DNA of 64,000 nucleotides, taken from assembly GCA_039619475.1 (NCBI GenBank), contig CM077115.1, positions 36,344,083 through 36,408,082 of the forward strand. Reading direction: 5' to 3'. This DNA is from Icerya purchasi (taxonomy: Eukaryota > Arthropoda > Insecta > Hemiptera > Monophlebidae). The position numbers were made by a program, and so were the translations under genes. This document shows, in pieces, positions 63,566 through 64,000 of the stretch (within the stretch, counting starts at the first letter, position 1; every line of letters begins with the position of its first letter). The notes under the pieces are model-generated. The model made no database searches. It saw only the letters and a program-made list of their open reading frames with translations, and was not told where the DNA came from.

Positions 63566-64000
63566 CTGAAATCGAAAAAGATCGAATGAGTATCGCATTG
63601 TAAATAAAAAATTATACAAAAAACCGTTATAAAGCAACCAATGCTTTGAAATAAATCCTTTTTAAAGTCGTTAATTATTCCGCAATAACCCGATATTTTA
63701 AATGAAATAAAAATGTAAATCATCGCAAATTCGGTAACGTTTTTTATTTTCAAAAATACGTTAAGGCAGTTTAACTTCAAAATAGTTTATAAAATAATAA
63801 CAATTTATTTTACGCAAAAACAATTCCCTCCGTAACCGCGGTGGATAAGATATCCTTATTACGCTAGATAACTTGACGACGCCGGAGACAAATAAATATT
63901 AACTACTTCCACGAACTGGTACTGAAAATGGAAGAAACTATAACCACTAAAAAAGTACCCACGAAAAACGGATTTAATTAAGTATTGTATAAATTGTAAA
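63566..64000. other. Intron upstream of mTOR exon a; nothing recognised
   Basis: Contains no recognisable further mTOR exon before the window edge. Confidence 0.55.

Noticed and set aside
1..64000. CRISPR arrays, operons, bacterial or viral genes
   Set aside because: No regularly spaced direct repeats, no ribosome-binding-site/operon structure; introns and TEs show a eukaryotic nuclear region.
1..64000. Orientation bias of transposons against the mTOR sense strand
   Set aside because: Plus-strand and minus-strand insertions are about equally frequent here, too few to claim bias.

Overview
The window is nuclear DNA of an animal, almost certainly an insect. It is AT-rich, has spliceosomal introns with GT/AG borders, and holds many arthropod-type transposable elements. 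I cannot name the species; a hemipteran-like insect is a guess.

One host gene occupies nearly the whole window on the minus strand: mTOR (target of rapamycin), the PI3K-related kinase at the core of TORC1 and TORC2. I traced 23 consecutive coding exons, from 63565 down to 1361. They give 4,035 coding bases (1,345 codons), every exon junction is in frame, and there is no internal stop. They encode the later N-terminal HEAT repeats, the middle HEAT region and most of the FAT domain. The first N-terminal exons lie beyond the right edge. The rest of FAT, the FRB domain and the kinase lie beyond the left edge.

The introns carry a nested population of mobile elements. From left to right these are: LINE fragments at 2.6, 4.8-6.0 and 6.8-8.6 kb; a mariner fossil at 15.1-15.7 kb; a 1.5 kb long-inverted-repeat element at 19.7-21.2 kb; LINE remnants at 21.5, 29.1-30.2 and 35.3 kb; two MITE-like palindromes at 26.2 and 31.9 kb; a tandem-unit repeat family at 36.7 and 52.6 kb; a Penelope-like element with a GIY-YIG remnant and a candidate hammerhead ribozyme at 38.0-39.4 kb; a second long-inverted-repeat element at 39.8-41.4 kb; a LINE at 46.1-50.8 kb interrupted by a structurally intact DD34D mariner (47794-49112); a second Tc1/mariner-type fossil at 54.8-55.9 kb; and a nearly full-length RTE-like retrotransposon at 56.6-59.6 kb.

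The most unusual observation is that the two long-inverted-repeat (foldback) elements are unrelated in sequence yet built alike. Each arm carries a tRNA-like stretch with RNA polymerase III A-box and B-box motifs, so each element has two such modules facing each other around an A/T-rich loop. The loop of the first encodes a small cysteine-rich open stretch. Other points of note are the mariner insertion, whose removal with one TA restores the host LINE reading frame, and the hammerhead-like motif in the Penelope-like element.
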